Assembly: GCA_947450695.1 (NCBI GenBank)
Contig: CANFWV010000007.1
Span: 1 to 64,000 of the forward strand
DNA: 64,000 nt
Direction of reading: 5' to 3'
DNA from: Comamonadaceae bacterium
GTDB taxonomy: Bacteria; Pseudomonadota; Gammaproteobacteria; Burkholderiales; Burkholderiaceae_C
Of this stretch, positions 1 through 10,136 are shown one piece after another. The notes below the pieces were generated by a model that saw only the letters and a list, made by a program, of their open reading frames with translations, made no database searches and was not told the DNA's origin. Each line of letters starts with the position of its first letter. Position 1 is the stretch's first letter. Position numbers and translations under genes: made by a program.

Positions 1-54
1 CCGATTAGTCCAAGAACAGCCAAGGCAGATTTAGACACTTATTAGACACTAGCC

Positions 55-87
55 AAAAAAAGGACTAGGCCGTTAAGCTAAGTCCTT
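55..87 (-). terminator. Intrinsic terminator of tRNA-Val
   Basis: On the minus strand AAGGACT, a 14-nt loop region, then AGTCCTT form a 7-bp hairpin followed directly by a run of T (the plus-strand A run at 55-60). It lies 18 nt beyond the tRNA 3' end and is placed to end the tRNA transcript. Confidence 0.75.
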
Positions 88-104
88 GATTTAATTACGT
101 TTTT

Positions 105-179
105 TGGTGGGAGATGCAAGTTTCGAACTTGCGACCCTTGCAGTGTGAATGCAATGCTCTACCCCTGAGCTAATCTCCC
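105..179 (-). tRNA. tRNA-Val, anticodon CAC
   Basis: Read on the minus strand this is a 75-nt cloverleaf including an encoded CCA end. The 7-bp acceptor stem (GGGAGAT with ATCTCCC) closes at the two ends. The D arm carries AGCTCAGGGGTAGAGC. The anticodon stem TTGCA/TGCAA encloses the loop TTCACAC, so the anticodon is CAC and reads GUG valine codons. The T arm carries GTTCGAA. It stands alone, with an intrinsic terminator immediately downstream and dnaQ upstream on the same strand. Confidence 0.93.
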
Positions 180-246
180 GGTGCTTTTCAGCAAGCCTCA
201 TATTATATGAGTTTTTTTAGAGATACCTGCGTAGAGCACTGAATTT

Positions 247-951
247 TCAAGTAGTCAGAGCACGCCACACTGTCTTGCCTTTGCTGGCTTTGTCGATGCC
301 AGTCAACAGCGCCTCGTGAGCAGTCGTCTCTTGGTCATTGGCCAAGAGAAGGGGCAAATCAAAAGTGGTCAGGTCGACAATTTGAATAGCAACACCGGCA
401 TCTGGCTCCGTACCCATGTCCATCACCAAGCTGTTTTGACCGCGCGTAAGGTTAATGTAAACGTCTGCCAGCAACTCGGCATCAAGCAAGGCGCCGTGCA
501 ACGTTCTGCCGGCGTTGTCCACTTCGAGCCTGTCACACAAAGCATCCAGCGAGTTACGTTTACCCGGGAACAACTCCTTGGCCATCATCAGGCTGTCGAC
601 GACCTTGGCCACGACATCTTTCAGCGGTGGCTTGCCGATCAGGGACAGTTCTTTGTTCAGGAAACTGACGTCAAACGGTGCGTTGTGGATGATGACTTCA
701 GCATCCGCCAGATAAGCCAGCAACTCATCGGCTACCGCCGAAAACTTCGGCTTGTCACGCAAAAATTCATTGCTGATGCCGTGGACTTTGAGCGCGTCTT
801 CATGGCTGTCCCGGCCAGGGTTTAGGTAAAAATGCAGGTTGTTGCCGGTCAGCTTGCGGGCGAACAGTTCAACGCAGCCAATCTCAATGATGCGATCGCC
901 GTTTTCGGCAGAAAGACCAGTCGTTTCGGTATCTAGAACAATTTGACGCAT
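247..951 (-). CDS. dnaQ: DNA polymerase III epsilon subunit (3'-5' proofreading exonuclease)
   Basis: A 234-residue DEDDh exonuclease that proofreads for the replicative polymerase. The ExoI motif DTETTG gives D7 and E9, the ExoII motif around HNAPFD gives D94, and ExoIII (LHGALLDAELLADVY) gives H152 and D157, so all five catalytic residues are present. The length fits DnaQ (about 240 residues), and the C-terminal tail after the nuclease domain would contact the alpha subunit. It follows fdx by 55 bp on the same strand and may be read from the isc operon or from its own promoter in that gap. Confidence 0.93.
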   Translation of the reverse strand: MRQIVLDTETTGLSAENGDRIIEIGCVELFARKLTGNNLHFYLNPGRDSHEDALKVHGISNEFLRDKPKFSAVADELLAYLADAEVIIHNAPFDVSFLNKELSLIGKPPLKDVVAKVVDSLMMAKELFPGKRNSLDALCDRLEVDNAGRTLHGALLDAELLADVYINLTRGQNSLVMDMGTEPDAGVAIQIVDLTTFDLPLLLANDQETTAHEALLTGIDKASKGKTVWRALTT

Positions 952-1006
952 AGATTGAATTATCGCTCTGCCTCTGGACCTACATCAGCTCCAAAACCAA
1001 CGCAGT

Positions 1007-1345
1007 TCAATGAAGTTCTTTGGCGTGATTGACAGTGTATTTGGGGATTTCGACGGTCACATTGCTTTGGCCTAAAAAGGCCTGGCAACTCAACCGCGAG
1101 TTGGGCTCCAATCCCCAAGCGCGGTCCAACAAGTCTTCTTCATTTTCATCTAGCTCGTTGAGCGACTTCATGCCTTCGCGCACGATGACGTGACACGTGG
1201 TGCAGGCGCAACTCATGTCGCAGGCGTGCTCGATGTTGATATGGTTTTCGAGCAACGCTTCACAAATGGAAGTACCTGCGGGCGCGCTAACTTCAGCGCC
1301 TTGCGGACAATATTCAGGATGCGGCAATATTTTGATGATGGGCAT
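1007..1345 (-). CDS. fdx: ISC-type [2Fe-2S] ferredoxin
   Basis: A 112-residue ferredoxin that supplies electrons during Fe-S cluster assembly on IscU. The cysteines in HACDMSCACTTCH are C42, C46, C48 and C51, with C87 near the end. The C42/C48/C51/C87 ligand set plus free C46 is the pattern known for E. coli Fdx. It is the last isc gene, 40 bp after hscA. No iscX-like gene follows, unlike E. coli; dnaQ comes next. Confidence 0.95.
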   Translation of the reverse strand: MPIIKILPHPEYCPQGAEVSAPAGTSICEALLENHINIEHACDMSCACTTCHVIVREGMKSLNELDENEEDLLDRAWGLEPNSRLSCQAFLGQSNVTVEIPKYTVNHAKELH

Positions 1346-1385
1346 GATTTTGTGATCTGATAATTTATAAACGGGGTGGTCTGCG

Positions 1386-3245
1386 TCAAACCGCAGAAAT
1401 GTTTTTTCCGGCCAAGGCTTTTTGAATACCGCGGTTCATTCGCTGTGCGGCGAAGTTTTCTGTGCCTTTAGCCAAGGCTTGATTAGCGGCTTCAATGCTG
1501 GCGGCGTCTGCGTCAACACGGGCGCTGGCAACTGCGGCCATGAGGGTATCGATGTTCGACTTTTCTTCGGCTTCGAGCAAGTCGGCATCTGCGCTCAACG
1601 CGCTTTGCGTGGCTTGCAGCATGCGATCTGCGTCAACGCGGGCTTCTGCCAAGGCGCGCGACTGCATGTCCTGCTGAGCTGTCGAAAAACTTTCTTGCAA
1701 CATACGGGCGATGTCGTCGTCCGACAGACCATAAGACGGCTTGACGTCAATCTGTGCAGCCACCCCGCTGCCCTGCTCTTTGGCACTGACGCTCAACAGA
1801 CCGTCAGCGTCGACCGTGAAGGTCACGCGGATTCGTGCTGCGCCAGCGGCCATCGGAGGAATGCCGCGCAGCTCGAAACGCGCCAGACTTCGGCAATCGG
1901 CCACCAAGTCGCGTTCACCCTGCACAACATGCAATGCCAAGGCTGTTTGGCCATCTTTGTAGGTGGTAAAGTCTTGGGCCATCGCCGTCGGAATGGTCTG
2001 ATTGCGAGGCACGATGCGCTCAACCAAACCGCCCATGGTCTCGATGCCCAAAGAAAGAGGGATTACATCAAGCAGCAATAATTCGTCACCCGTGTGGTTG
2101 CCGGCCAGTTGATTGGCGGAGATCGCAGCGCCCAGCGCAACTACTTCGTCCGGGTTCAGGTTGGTCAAAGGCTCACGACCGAAGAAATCAGCAACGGCGG
2201 TCCGGATGGCCGGCATGCGGGTTGAACCACCGACCAAGACCACACCCAGAATCTCGTCTTTGCCGAGTTTCGCGTCGCGCAAAGCTTTGCGCACCGCCGT
2301 CATGGTCTGTGCCGTCAAAGCAGCGGTGATGGTTTCGAAGTCAGCAGTCGTGACAATGGTGTCTATGCGTGCATCTGTTAAATCAAGTTGAAACGAAACA
2401 CTGCCCTGCTTACTCAATGCTTCCTTGACTGCACGTGCTGAGCGCAGCAAAGCGGCCTTGTCGCCAGCGCTATCAACCGCTGTAGTAAGGGTCTGAGCCA
2501 AAGCCCAATCGGCTAAAGCACGGTCGTAATCATCACCACCAAGTGCTGAGTTGCCGCCCGTGGCGACCACCTCAAAAACGCCTTGCGTCAAACGCAGAAT
2601 TGAAATGTCAAAGGTGCCGCCGCCCAAGTCATAGACCGCAAAGACACCTTCACTGTTGTTGTCCAAGCCGTAGGCAATCGCCGCGGCTGTGGGCTCATTG
2701 ATAAGACGCAATACATTCAGGCCAGCGAGTTGTGCAGCATCCTTGGTGGCTTGTCGCTGAGCTTCGTCAAAGTACGCCGGTACGGTGATGACGGCGCCAT
2801 AAACCTCATCGTCAAACGTGTCTTCAGCACGAAAACGCAAGGTCGCCAGGATTTCGGCACTGACTTCGACAGGGCTTTTTTCGCCAGCAGCAGTGTACAA
2901 GCCCACCATGCCCGGCTTGTCGATCAACTGGTATGGGAGACGGCTTGGGTCGGCAATGTCGTGAAGTCCGCGGCCCATCAAACGCTTGACGGAAGCGATG
3001 GTGTTGTGCGGGTCTTCAACCTGGGCGGCTAGCGCCTCAAAGCCGATTTGGCGTTTGTCTGCGCTGAGATAGCGCACAACGCTCGGCAAAATCACACGGC
3101 CTTGCTCATCAGGCAGACATTCGGCCACGCCGTTGCGTACGCTGGCCACCAGCGAATGGGTTGTGCCAAGGTCGATGCCGACAGCGATGCGCCGCTGGTG
3201 TGGATCAGGGGTGTAGCCGGGTTCTGAGATCTGAAGTAATGCCAT
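1386..3245 (-). CDS. hscA: Fe-S assembly Hsp70 chaperone HscA
   Basis: A 619-residue specialised Hsp70 (E. coli HscA is about 616). The N-terminal ATPase domain shows [12 protein letters not shown] near residue 23, the phosphate-2 motif [17 protein letters not shown], and [15 protein letters not shown] substrate-binding domain and helical lid follow. With HscB it is expected to bind the LPPVK motif of IscU, which is present in this operon, and to drive cluster release. It starts 18 bp after hscB within the isc operon. Confidence 0.95.
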   Translation of the reverse strand: MALLQISEPGYTPDPHQRRIAVGIDLGTTHSLVASVRNGVAECLPDEQGRVILPSVVRYLSADKRQIGFEALAAQVEDPHNTIASVKRLMGRGLHDIADPSRLPYQLIDKPGMVGLYTAAGEKSPVEVSAEILATLRFRAEDTFDDEVYGAVITVPAYFDEAQRQATKDAAQLAGLNVLRLINEPTAAAIAYGLDNNSEGVFAVYDLGGGTFDISILRLTQGVFEVVATGGNSALGGDDYDRALADWALAQTLTTAVDSAGDKAALLRSARAVKEALSKQGSVSFQLDLTDARIDTIVTTADFETITAALTAQTMTAVRKALRDAKLGKDEILGVVLVGGSTRMPAIRTAVADFFGREPLTNLNPDEVVALGAAISANQLAGNHTGDELLLLDVIPLSLGIETMGGLVERIVPRNQTIPTAMAQDFTTYKDGQTALALHVVQGERDLVADCRSLARFELRGIPPMAAGAARIRVTFTVDADGLLSVSAKEQGSGVAAQIDVKPSYGLSDDDIARMLQESFSTAQQDMQSRALAEARVDADRMLQATQSALSADADLLEAEEKSNIDTLMAAVASARVDADAASIEAANQALAKGTENFAAQRMNRGIQKALAGKNISAV

Positions 3246-3263
3246 GTTCTTGTGTGTTCTTTA

Positions 3264-3782
3264 TTAATTGGCGAGCTGGTCGATACGGGTTTCAACCTCA
3301 GTACCGAAACGCTGGATGAACATCAGGCTTCGAACCTCGTTGGCGGCCTTGACATGGTCTTGCGCTACATCCAATGCTTGCGCAATGACGGACAGCTGGG
3401 CCAGCTCAGCTGCGGCGGTTTTTTCGGCGATGACTTCGAGTTGTGCTAGGGTCGTTGCGTCTTCAAGTGCTTCTCGCCATTCCATTTGCTGGATCAAAAA
3501 TGCTGCTGGCATAGCCGTGTTGTTTTCAGCGTTGACATGCGCGCCGTGCAGTTCGCACAGATAGCTGGCGCGCTTTAAAGGATCTTTGAGGCGCTGATAA
3601 GCTTCGTTTATTCGCACAGACCATTGCATCGCGACCCGCTGCGCGGCGACACCCTGCGCCACAAACTTGTCAGGATGGGCTTCGCGCTGGAGTTCTTTCC
3701 AGCGCACATCAATCAGCTCGCGCGGCTGCGCAAACTGCACAGGCAGCTGGAACAATTCAAAGTCTGTAGATTGCAGGTTCAT
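3264..3782 (-). CDS. hscB: Fe-S assembly J-domain co-chaperone HscB
   Basis: A 172-residue co-chaperone with an N-terminal J domain (HPD at residues 36-38) and a C-terminal helical IscU-binding domain. It delivers IscU to HscA and stimulates its ATPase. I take the ATG at 3782 (MNLQSTDFELF), which gives the usual family length. The open frame continues 35 codons further upstream to 3887, but that part overlaps iscA and has no family resemblance. It sits between iscA and hscA as in other isc operons. Confidence 0.92.
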   Translation of the reverse strand: MNLQSTDFELFQLPVQFAQPRELIDVRWKELQREAHPDKFVAQGVAAQRVAMQWSVRINEAYQRLKDPLKRASYLCELHGAHVNAENNTAMPAAFLIQQMEWREALEDATTLAQLEVIAEKTAAAELAQLSVIAQALDVAQDHVKAANEVRSLMFIQRFGTEVETRIDQLAN

Positions 3783-3856
3783 AACAGGAAAAAGCAAGAA
3801 AAAGCCGCCAGCACCGGGGGTGAAGGCGGCAGCCGGTTCAGGGCCGGAAGTGAGCC

Positions 3857-4180
3857 TCAGACTCGAAAGCTCTCTCCGCAGCCACAACGGTCCCGTTCAT
3901 TCGGGTTGATGAATTTAAAGCCTTCGTTGAGACCTTCACGGACAAAGTCCAGTTGAGTCCCATCGATGTAAGCCATGCTCTTCGGGTCGACCAGTACCTT
4001 GACGCCGTTGTCTTCAAAGACAACGTCTTCGGGGGCAATTTCGTCAGCATATTCCAGCTTGTAGGCCAGACCCGAGCAACCCGTGGTCTTGACACCCAAC
4101 CTAACGCCTACGCCCTTGCCGCGTTTGGTCATGTAACGCGTCACATGGCGCGCTGCAGCATCTGTCAAAGTTACGGACAT
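3857..4180 (-). CDS. iscA: Iron-sulfur cluster assembly A-type carrier
   Basis: A 107-residue A-type carrier with the three conserved cysteines C35 ([10 protein letters not shown]), C99 and C101 (CGCGESF) that bind iron or a cluster before transfer to apoproteins. The length matches IscA exactly. Position between iscU (17 bp upstream) and hscB favours IscA over ErpA, which the sequence motif alone would not exclude. Confidence 0.92.
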   Translation of the reverse strand: MSVTLTDAAARHVTRYMTKRGKGVGVRLGVKTTGCSGLAYKLEYADEIAPEDVVFEDNGVKVLVDPKSMAYIDGTQLDFVREGLNEGFKFINPNERDRCGCGESFRV

Positions 4181-4197
4181 GGTGGCGAATCAATCTT

Positions 4198-4584
4198 TTA
4201 GTGAGCGTGCTTGAGTTTGTAGTCATTGACCGCAGCCTTGATAGCATCCTCGGCCAAGATCGAGCAATGAATTTTGACAGGCGGTAAGGCCAGTTCTTCA
4301 GCGATAGCACTGTTTTTAATGCTCGCCGCTTCGTCCAGCGTCTTGCCCTTGACCCACTCAGTCACGAGAGAGCTGGAAGCAATAGCTGAACCGCAACCGT
4401 AGGTCTTGAAACGTGCGTCTTCGATCACGCCGGTCAAAGGATTCACTTTGATTTGCAACTTCATGACGTCGCCGCAAGCCGGCGCGCCAACCATGCCAGT
4501 GCCAACCGTTTCGTCACCTTTTTCGAAAGAACCGACGTTGCGGGGGTTTTCGTAGTGGTCTACTACTTTTTCGCTGTATGCCAT
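4198..4584 (-). CDS. iscU: Fe-S cluster scaffold protein IscU
   Basis: A 128-residue scaffold on which IscS-derived sulfur and iron are assembled into a [2Fe-2S] cluster. The ligand cysteines are C37 (GAPACGD), C64 (TYGCGSAIASSS) and C107 (KIHCSIL). The HscA recognition motif LPPVK is at 100-104. Numbering after residue 49 is one higher than in E. coli because of a one-residue insertion in VNPLTGVIE. The sequence is otherwise very close to the E. coli protein. Confidence 0.97.
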   Translation of the reverse strand: MAYSEKVVDHYENPRNVGSFEKGDETVGTGMVGAPACGDVMKLQIKVNPLTGVIEDARFKTYGCGSAIASSSLVTEWVKGKTLDEAASIKNSAIAEELALPPVKIHCSILAEDAIKAAVNDYKLKHAH

Positions 4585-4608
4585 GATTAACTCCTGATAT
4601 TGATAATG

Positions 4609-5826
4609 TTAGTGTGCGGCCCACTGGATGGTCGACAGATCGACACCATCCTTGAACATTTCCCACAGGGGAGAAAGTTCGCGCAGCTTGGCCACATTTT
4701 CTTTGATGGTCGCCACGGCGTAATCGATTTCTTCTTCAGTACTCCAGCGGCCAATGGTCATACGCAAGCTGCTGTGCGCCAATTCGTCGCTACGGCCAAG
4801 GGCACGCAAAACATAGCTGGGTTCCAAGCTGGCCGAAGTACAAGCCGAACCACTCGACACCGCCAAACCCTTGATACCCATGATCAACGACTCGCCTTCG
4901 ACGAAGTTGAAGCTCATGTTCAGGTTGTGCGGAATGCGTTTCTCGGCGTGACCATTCAGGAAGACTTCTTCGACGTCTTTCAGGCCAGCCAACATGCGGT
5001 CGTGCAAAGCGCGAATTCGTTTGTTCTCTTCGTGCATCTCTTCCTTGGCGATGCGGTAAGCCTCGCCCATACCGACACATTGATGTGTTGGCAAGGTGCC
5101 GGAACGCATACCGCGTTCATGACCGCCGCCATGCATTTGCGCTTCAAGGCGAATGCGCGGTTTTCGGCGCACATACAAAGCGCCAATGCCCTTGGGGCCA
5201 TAGGTCTTATGGCCTGTCAGGCTCATCAAATCAACCGGTAGCGTGGACATGTCGATGTCCACGCGGCCCGTGGCTTGGGCTGCGTCAACGTGGAAGATAA
5301 CCCCGTGTTCACGGCAGATCGCACCAATGGCCGGAATGTCTTGAATCACGCCAATTTCATTGTTCACGTACATCACGCTAACGATGATGGTGTCGGGACG
5401 GATGGCCGCTTTGAGTGCATCAAGATCGAGCAAACCATCGGCTTGCACATCCATGTAAGTCACTTCAAAGCCTTGGCGCTCAAGTTCGCGACAGGTGTCC
5501 AGCACCGCCTTGTGCTCGGTTTTCACCGTGATCAGGTGCTTGCCCTTGCTCTTGTAAAAGTGGGCAGCCCCCTTGAGCGCGAGGTTGTTAGACTCGGTCG
5601 CACCGCTGGTCCAGACGATCTCACGTGGGTCAGCACCGATCAGGGCGGCCACGTTGTCGCGCGCCTTTTCAACTGCGGCTTCAGCTTCCCAGCCCCACGC
5701 ATGACTACGCGATGCAGGGTTGCCGAAATGCTCGCGTAACCAAGGAATCATGGCGTCCACGACGCGCGGATCGCAAGGATTCGTTGCGCTGTAATCCATG
5801 TAAATGGGGAAGTGAGGCGTTTCCAT
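4609..5826 (-). CDS. iscS: Cysteine desulfurase IscS
   Basis: A 405-residue PLP enzyme that converts cysteine to alanine and passes persulfide sulfur to IscU and tRNA thiolation enzymes. The PLP lysine is K207 in [12 protein letters not shown] and the persulfide-carrying cysteine is C329 in [18 protein letters not shown] and [13 protein letters not shown] are the usual group motifs. It starts 61 bp after iscR and precedes iscU by 24 bp. Confidence 0.96.
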   Translation of the reverse strand: METPHFPIYMDYSATNPCDPRVVDAMIPWLREHFGNPASRSHAWGWEAEAAVEKARDNVAALIGADPREIVWTSGATESNNLALKGAAHFYKSKGKHLITVKTEHKAVLDTCRELERQGFEVTYMDVQADGLLDLDALKAAIRPDTIIVSVMYVNNEIGVIQDIPAIGAICREHGVIFHVDAAQATGRVDIDMSTLPVDLMSLTGHKTYGPKGIGALYVRRKPRIRLEAQMHGGGHERGMRSGTLPTHQCVGMGEAYRIAKEEMHEENKRIRALHDRMLAGLKDVEEVFLNGHAEKRIPHNLNMSFNFVEGESLIMGIKGLAVSSGSACTSASLEPSYVLRALGRSDELAHSSLRMTIGRWSTEEEIDYAVATIKENVAKLRELSPLWEMFKDGVDLSTIQWAAH

Positions 5827-5887
5827 GTGTGTGTCTTCGATTGAGGCTGGTTAACGGAGAAATATGACGTGGGCAGCTGATTGAAAA

Positions 5888-6424
5888 TCAGCTCTTAGAG
5901 AAAGCGTTACCCAAGGCAAAAACTGAATTCGGCGCATTGATGCGCATTGGCTTGGCAATCGGCGAGCTGAAGATAGCTTTTTTAACTTGCGGGGTGCTTT
6001 CAATCACGACACCTTTGGCGAGCTGGTCATCAACCAGCTTTTGCAAAGTAACCGAGTCTAGGAACTCAACCATGCGACTGTTCAGCGAGGCCCACAGTTC
6101 GTGAGTCATGCAACGACCGGCTTCGCCTAGGCAGTTTTCTTTGCCACCGCAATGGGTCGCGTCAATCGGTTCGTCGACAGAGACGATGATGTCGGCAACG
6201 GTTATCTTGTCTGCTTTACGGCCGAGCGAGTAGCCGCCGCCTGGACCACGGGTAGATTCCACCAATTCATGGCGGCGCAGTTTGCCGAACAACTGCTCTA
6301 AATAAGACAGAGAAATTTGCTGCCGCTGACTGATAGCAGCCAGCGTGACGGGACCATTGCTCTGGCGCAGGGCCAAGTCAATCATGGCGGTGACCGCAAA
6401 ACGGCCTTTGGTTGTAAGTCGCAT
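5888..6424 (-). CDS. iscR: Fe-S sensing Rrf2-family regulator IscR
   Basis: A 178-residue Rrf2 regulator starting MRLTTKGRFAVTAM, with an N-terminal winged helix and cluster ligands C92, C98, C105 and probably H108 (HCGGKENCLG...RCMTH). The last spacing is C-x6-C rather than the C-x5-C of E. coli. I chose the ATG at 6424, which gives the family N-terminus; the longer frame to 6517 runs through the probable leader. Holo-IscR is known to repress its own operon, and a matching operator lies upstream. Confidence 0.95.
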   Translation of the reverse strand: MRLTTKGRFAVTAMIDLALRQSNGPVTLAAISQRQQISLSYLEQLFGKLRRHELVESTRGPGGGYSLGRKADKITVADIIVSVDEPIDATHCGGKENCLGEAGRCMTHELWASLNSRMVEFLDSVTLQKLVDDQLAKGVVIESTPQVKKAIFSSPIAKPMRINAPNSVFALGNAFSKS

Positions 6425-6587
6425 TTTCAAGCTCCTGTAAATGTTGGTTTGGCTACCAATTTGTCTCACCTTGCGGCTTGTGACCCCAAGGACGTTTTCC
6501 CTACTGTCCCAGACCACTGTGTATGTTTCACAGAAGTGGCTGCGAGGGAGATTTGCTTCGAACTCTGGTTCTCGACTAATTTCCTCA

Positions 6588-6619
6588 AGTATAACAGAGA
6601 GTCCGACTGTTTTAGTAGG
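6588..6619 (-). promoter_or_regulatory. iscR promoter with overlapping IscR type 1-like operator
   Basis: On the minus strand the near-palindrome CCTACTAAAACAGTCGG (6603-6619; half-sites CCTACT and AGTCGG) resembles the type 1 IscR consensus. It overlaps a weak -35 (ACTAAA, 6611-6616). A -10 hexamer TATACT (6588-6593) follows at 17-bp spacing. This predicts a start near 6581 and a leader of about 155 nt before iscR. The arrangement suits autorepression by holo-IscR. Confidence 0.7.
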
Positions 6620-6676
6620 CTAATTATCCTAGGTTGCCATACGGTCATGGCCTACAGGCACCTGAGCCAGACCAAC

Positions 6677-8809
6677 TTAAGGTTTCAATCCATCGGTTAG
6701 AAGAACCAACGGCACATTGTCTTTGCCGGAAGCACCAAAGGCTTGAGCTTTGATCTGGCTGAGCTGGTCGCGAACACGGGCGGCTTTCTCAAACTCCAGA
6801 TTTTTAGCGTGCTCAATCATCAGCTTTTCGAGACGCTTGATTTCGCGGGCAACGTCTTTTTCGCTCATGTCTTCGACTATGGCTTTTTGCATCTCAAACT
6901 TCTCGGCTTCTTTGCCGGACTTCTCGCTGTAAACGCCGTCGATCAAATCCTTGATGCGCTTGACCACACTGCGCGGCGTGATGTTGTTCTCAATGTTGAA
7001 CGCGATCTGCTTGTTGCGGCGACGCTCAGTTTCGCCAATGGCTTTCTTCATAGAGTCTGTGATGCGGTCAGCGTACAAAATCGCCCTGCCGTTGAGGTTT
7101 CGGGCGGACCGGCCGATGGTCTGAATCAAGCTTCGCTCAGATCGTAAAAAGCCTTCTTTATCTGCGTCCAAAATAGCGACCAGACTGACCTCGGGAATGT
7201 CGATACCTTCCCTAAGCAAATTGATGCCGACGAGCACGTCGAAAGCCCCCAGCCGCAAGTCACGCAAGATCTCAACCCGCTCGACAGTATCTACGTCACT
7301 GTGCAAATAACGCACTTTGACGCCGTTGTCAGTGAGGTAGTCGGTCAGCTGTTCGGCCATGCGCTTGGTCAGCGTTGTGATCAGAACACGTTCACACTTC
7401 TCAACGCGAATGCGAATTTCTTGCAGCACGTCGTCCACTTGATGCGTGGCCGGTCGCACTTCCACTTGCGGGTCTACCAAGCCAGTGGGCCGAACCACCT
7501 GCTCGACTACGCGGCCAGAGTGCGTCTGCTCATACGCCGCTGGCGTGGCTGAGACAAAAACAGCTTGGCGCATCTTGCCTTCGAACTCTTCAAACTTGAG
7601 CGGCCGGTTGTCAAGCGCACTTGGCAACCTGAAGCCGTACTCCACCAGCGTCGTCTTGCGGGCGCGGTCGCCGTTGTACATGGCATTAAGCTGGCCGATC
7701 ATGACGTGGCTCTCATCGAGGAACATCAGCGAGTCCTTCGGCATGTAATCGCACAGCGTAGATGGCGCTGAGCCCGGTGGAGCGCCACTCAAATGCCTAG
7801 TGTAGTTTTCAATGCCTTTGCAGTGGCCAATTTCGCCCAGCATTTCCAAGTCGAACCGCGTGCGTTGTTCAATGCGCTGGGCCTCGACCAGCTTGCCCTC
7901 GCTGATGAATTGCTTGACGCGCTCCACCAATTCAAGCTTGATGGTTTCGACCGCGATCATGACCTTGTCGCGAGGCGTCACGTAGTGACTTTTAGGGTAG
8001 ATGACGAAACGGGGAATCTTCTGCCGAATGCGTCCAGTCAACGGATCAAACAACTGAAGCGATTCGATCTCGTCGTCAAACAACTCAATCCGAATGGCTA
8101 GCTCCGAGTGTTCCGCTGGGAAAACGTCGATCACATCACCGCGTACCCGAAACGTACCACGCGCAAAGTCTTGGTCATTGCGGCTGTACTGCATTCGGAT
8201 CAAACGAGCAATCACGTCGCGCTGGCCCATCTTGTCTCCCAGACGCGCGATAAACCGCATCTGGGTGTAATCTTCGGGCGCCCCAATGCCGTAAATTGCA
8301 CTCACGGTGGCTACGATGATGGTGTCGCGACGCTCGAGCACGCTCTTGGTCGCAGACAGCCGCATCTGCTCAATGTGCTCATTGATGGCCGAGTCTTTTT
8401 CGATGAACAGATCGCGCTGCGGTACGTAGGCCTCGGGCTGGTAATAGTCGTAATAGCTGACGAAATACTCGACAGCGTTCTTCGGGAAAAATTCGCGAAA
8501 CTCGCTGTATAACTGGGCCGCAAGCGTCTTGTTGGGCGCAAACACAATGGCCGGCCGACCCATCTGCGCAATCACATTGGCCATGGTGAAGGTCTTGCCC
8601 GAACCGGTGACACCCAACAAGGTCTGGAACACTTCACCGTCGTTGATCCCCTCAACCAATTGCGCAATCGCAGCCGGCTGGTCACCCGCCGGTTCGTAGG
8701 GCATGAACAGCTCAAAAGGCGATCCCGGAAAGCTCACAAAGTGTCCGGGCAAGGCCCCTTCAACCGGCACGCTGGCAGGTACAACCACAACTTCATTGAC
8801 TTCTTGCAT
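6677..8809 (-). CDS. uvrB: Excinuclease ABC subunit B
   Basis: A 710-residue nucleotide-excision-repair helicase-like protein that verifies damage delivered by UvrA and recruits UvrC. Walker A GVTGSGKT is at residues 66-73. The beta-hairpin [27 protein letters not shown] and the C-terminal UVR domain ([23 protein letters not shown]) are all visible. I place the start at the ATG at 8809, with GAGG just upstream; the frame begins three codons earlier only with TTG. The N-terminus is about 30 residues longer than in E. coli. Confidence 0.95.
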   Translation of the reverse strand: MQEVNEVVVVPASVPVEGALPGHFVSFPGSPFELFMPYEPAGDQPAAIAQLVEGINDGEVFQTLLGVTGSGKTFTMANVIAQMGRPAIVFAPNKTLAAQLYSEFREFFPKNAVEYFVSYYDYYQPEAYVPQRDLFIEKDSAINEHIEQMRLSATKSVLERRDTIIVATVSAIYGIGAPEDYTQMRFIARLGDKMGQRDVIARLIRMQYSRNDQDFARGTFRVRGDVIDVFPAEHSELAIRIELFDDEIESLQLFDPLTGRIRQKIPRFVIYPKSHYVTPRDKVMIAVETIKLELVERVKQFISEGKLVEAQRIEQRTRFDLEMLGEIGHCKGIENYTRHLSGAPPGSAPSTLCDYMPKDSLMFLDESHVMIGQLNAMYNGDRARKTTLVEYGFRLPSALDNRPLKFEEFEGKMRQAVFVSATPAAYEQTHSGRVVEQVVRPTGLVDPQVEVRPATHQVDDVLQEIRIRVEKCERVLITTLTKRMAEQLTDYLTDNGVKVRYLHSDVDTVERVEILRDLRLGAFDVLVGINLLREGIDIPEVSLVAILDADKEGFLRSERSLIQTIGRSARNLNGRAILYADRITDSMKKAIGETERRRNKQIAFNIENNITPRSVVKRIKDLIDGVYSEKSGKEAEKFEMQKAIVEDMSEKDVAREIKRLEKLMIEHAKNLEFEKAARVRDQLSQIKAQAFGASGKDNVPLVLLTDGLKP

Positions 8810-8938
8810 AAACCTCAATCCTGGCCCGTTAAAATTCCGGACAACTAAACAGAATACGACATTCCGTGGCTGGACGAAAAGATCGTCCTAAAGCCCCGAC
8901 TTGTCCAAACAGCTTCATTATTTTTCAAAGGATTTTCC

Positions 8939-10135
8939 ATGTCTTTGTTCACCACCGTCGAAATGGCACCGCGGGACCCGATTCTCGGACTCAATGAGCA
9001 GTTCAATGCCGACACTAACCCAGCCAAGGTCAATCTGGGTGTTGGCGTGTATTACGACGACAACGGTAAATTACCCTTGCTCGATTGTGTGAAAGCCGCC
9101 GAAAAGCTGATGGCTGACGAACCTAAGCCGCGTGCTTACTTGCCAATTGACGGCATTGCCGCCTATGACGCGGCTGTCAAGAACTTGGTATTTGGGGCTG
9201 ACAGCGAACCCGTCAAGAGTGGCCGTGTGGCGACCGTGCAAGGTATTGGCGGCACCGGTGGTCTGAAAGTCGGCGCTGATTTCTTGAAGCGCCTGAACCC
9301 CAACGCAAAAGTGTTGATCAGCGACCCAAGTTGGGAAAACCACCGCGCACTGTTCACCAACGCCGGCTTTAAGGTCGAGAGCTACCCTTACTATGACGCA
9401 GCTAACCGCGGCGTGAACTTCGCCGGCATGCTAGCTGCACTCAAAGCGGCAGCGCCCGGCACCATTGTTGTGCTGCACGCTTGCTGCCACAACCCGACCG
9501 GTTACGACATCACTGCAGCACAGTGGGACGAGGTCATTGCCGCCATGAAAGCTGGCGAATTGGTCACCTTCCTCGACATGGCTTATCAGGGCTTTGGCCA
9601 CGGCATCGCCGAAGACGGCGCGGTCATTGGCAAGTTCGTGGCCGCTGGCCTGGACTTTTTCGTCTCGACCTCTTTCTCCAAAAGCTTCAGCCTGTATGGC
9701 GAGCGCGTGGGCGCCCTGAGCGTGCTGTGCAAAAGCAAAGAGGAAGCCGATCGTGTGCTGAGTCAGCTGAAAATCGTCATTCGCACCAACTACAGCAACC
9801 CGCCGATTCACGGTGGTGCAGTGGTTGCAGCTGTGCTGAACACCCCTGCTCTGCGTGCCCAATGGGAGCAGGAGCTGGCCGTCATGCGTGAACGTATCAA
9901 ACAAATGCGCACCTTGCTGGTTGAAAAACTCAAGGCTGCTGGCGTCAAGCAAGACATGAGTTTCATCACCCAACAAATCGGGATGTTCAGCTATTCGGGC
10001 CTGACCAAAGACCAAATGGTGCGTCTGCGCAATGAGTTCGCTGTTTACGGCACCGACACGGGGCGGATGTGCGTCGCGGCCTTGAATACCAAAAACATCG
10101 ACTACGTCTGCGCTTCGATCGCCAAGGTGATCTAA
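8939..10135 (+). CDS. Aromatic-amino-acid/aspartate aminotransferase (class I PLP)
   Basis: A 398-residue fold-type I aminotransferase. NLGVGVYYD near the N-terminus, HACCHNPTGYDIT, FLDMAYQGFGHG and the PLP-lysine segment STSFSKSFSLYGERVG are typical of the TyrB/AspC branch, and the C-terminal TGRMCVAALN holds the substrate-carboxylate arginine. It would interconvert aspartate or aromatic amino acids with their oxo acids. Sequence alone does not decide between TyrB-like and AspC-like specificity. It is divergent from uvrB and ends 1 bp before the convergent gene. Confidence 0.88.
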   Translation: MSLFTTVEMAPRDPILGLNEQFNADTNPAKVNLGVGVYYDDNGKLPLLDCVKAAEKLMADEPKPRAYLPIDGIAAYDAAVKNLVFGADSEPVKSGRVATVQGIGGTGGLKVGADFLKRLNPNAKVLISDPSWENHRALFTNAGFKVESYPYYDAANRGVNFAGMLAALKAAAPGTIVVLHACCHNPTGYDITAAQWDEVIAAMKAGELVTFLDMAYQGFGHGIAEDGAVIGKFVAAGLDFFVSTSFSKSFSLYGERVGALSVLCKSKEEADRVLSQLKIVIRTNYSNPPIHGGAVVAAVLNTPALRAQWEQELAVMRERIKQMRTLLVEKLKAAGVKQDMSFITQQIGMFSYSGLTKDQMVRLRNEFAVYGTDTGRMCVAALNTKNIDYVCASIAKVI

Positions 10136-10136
10136 C

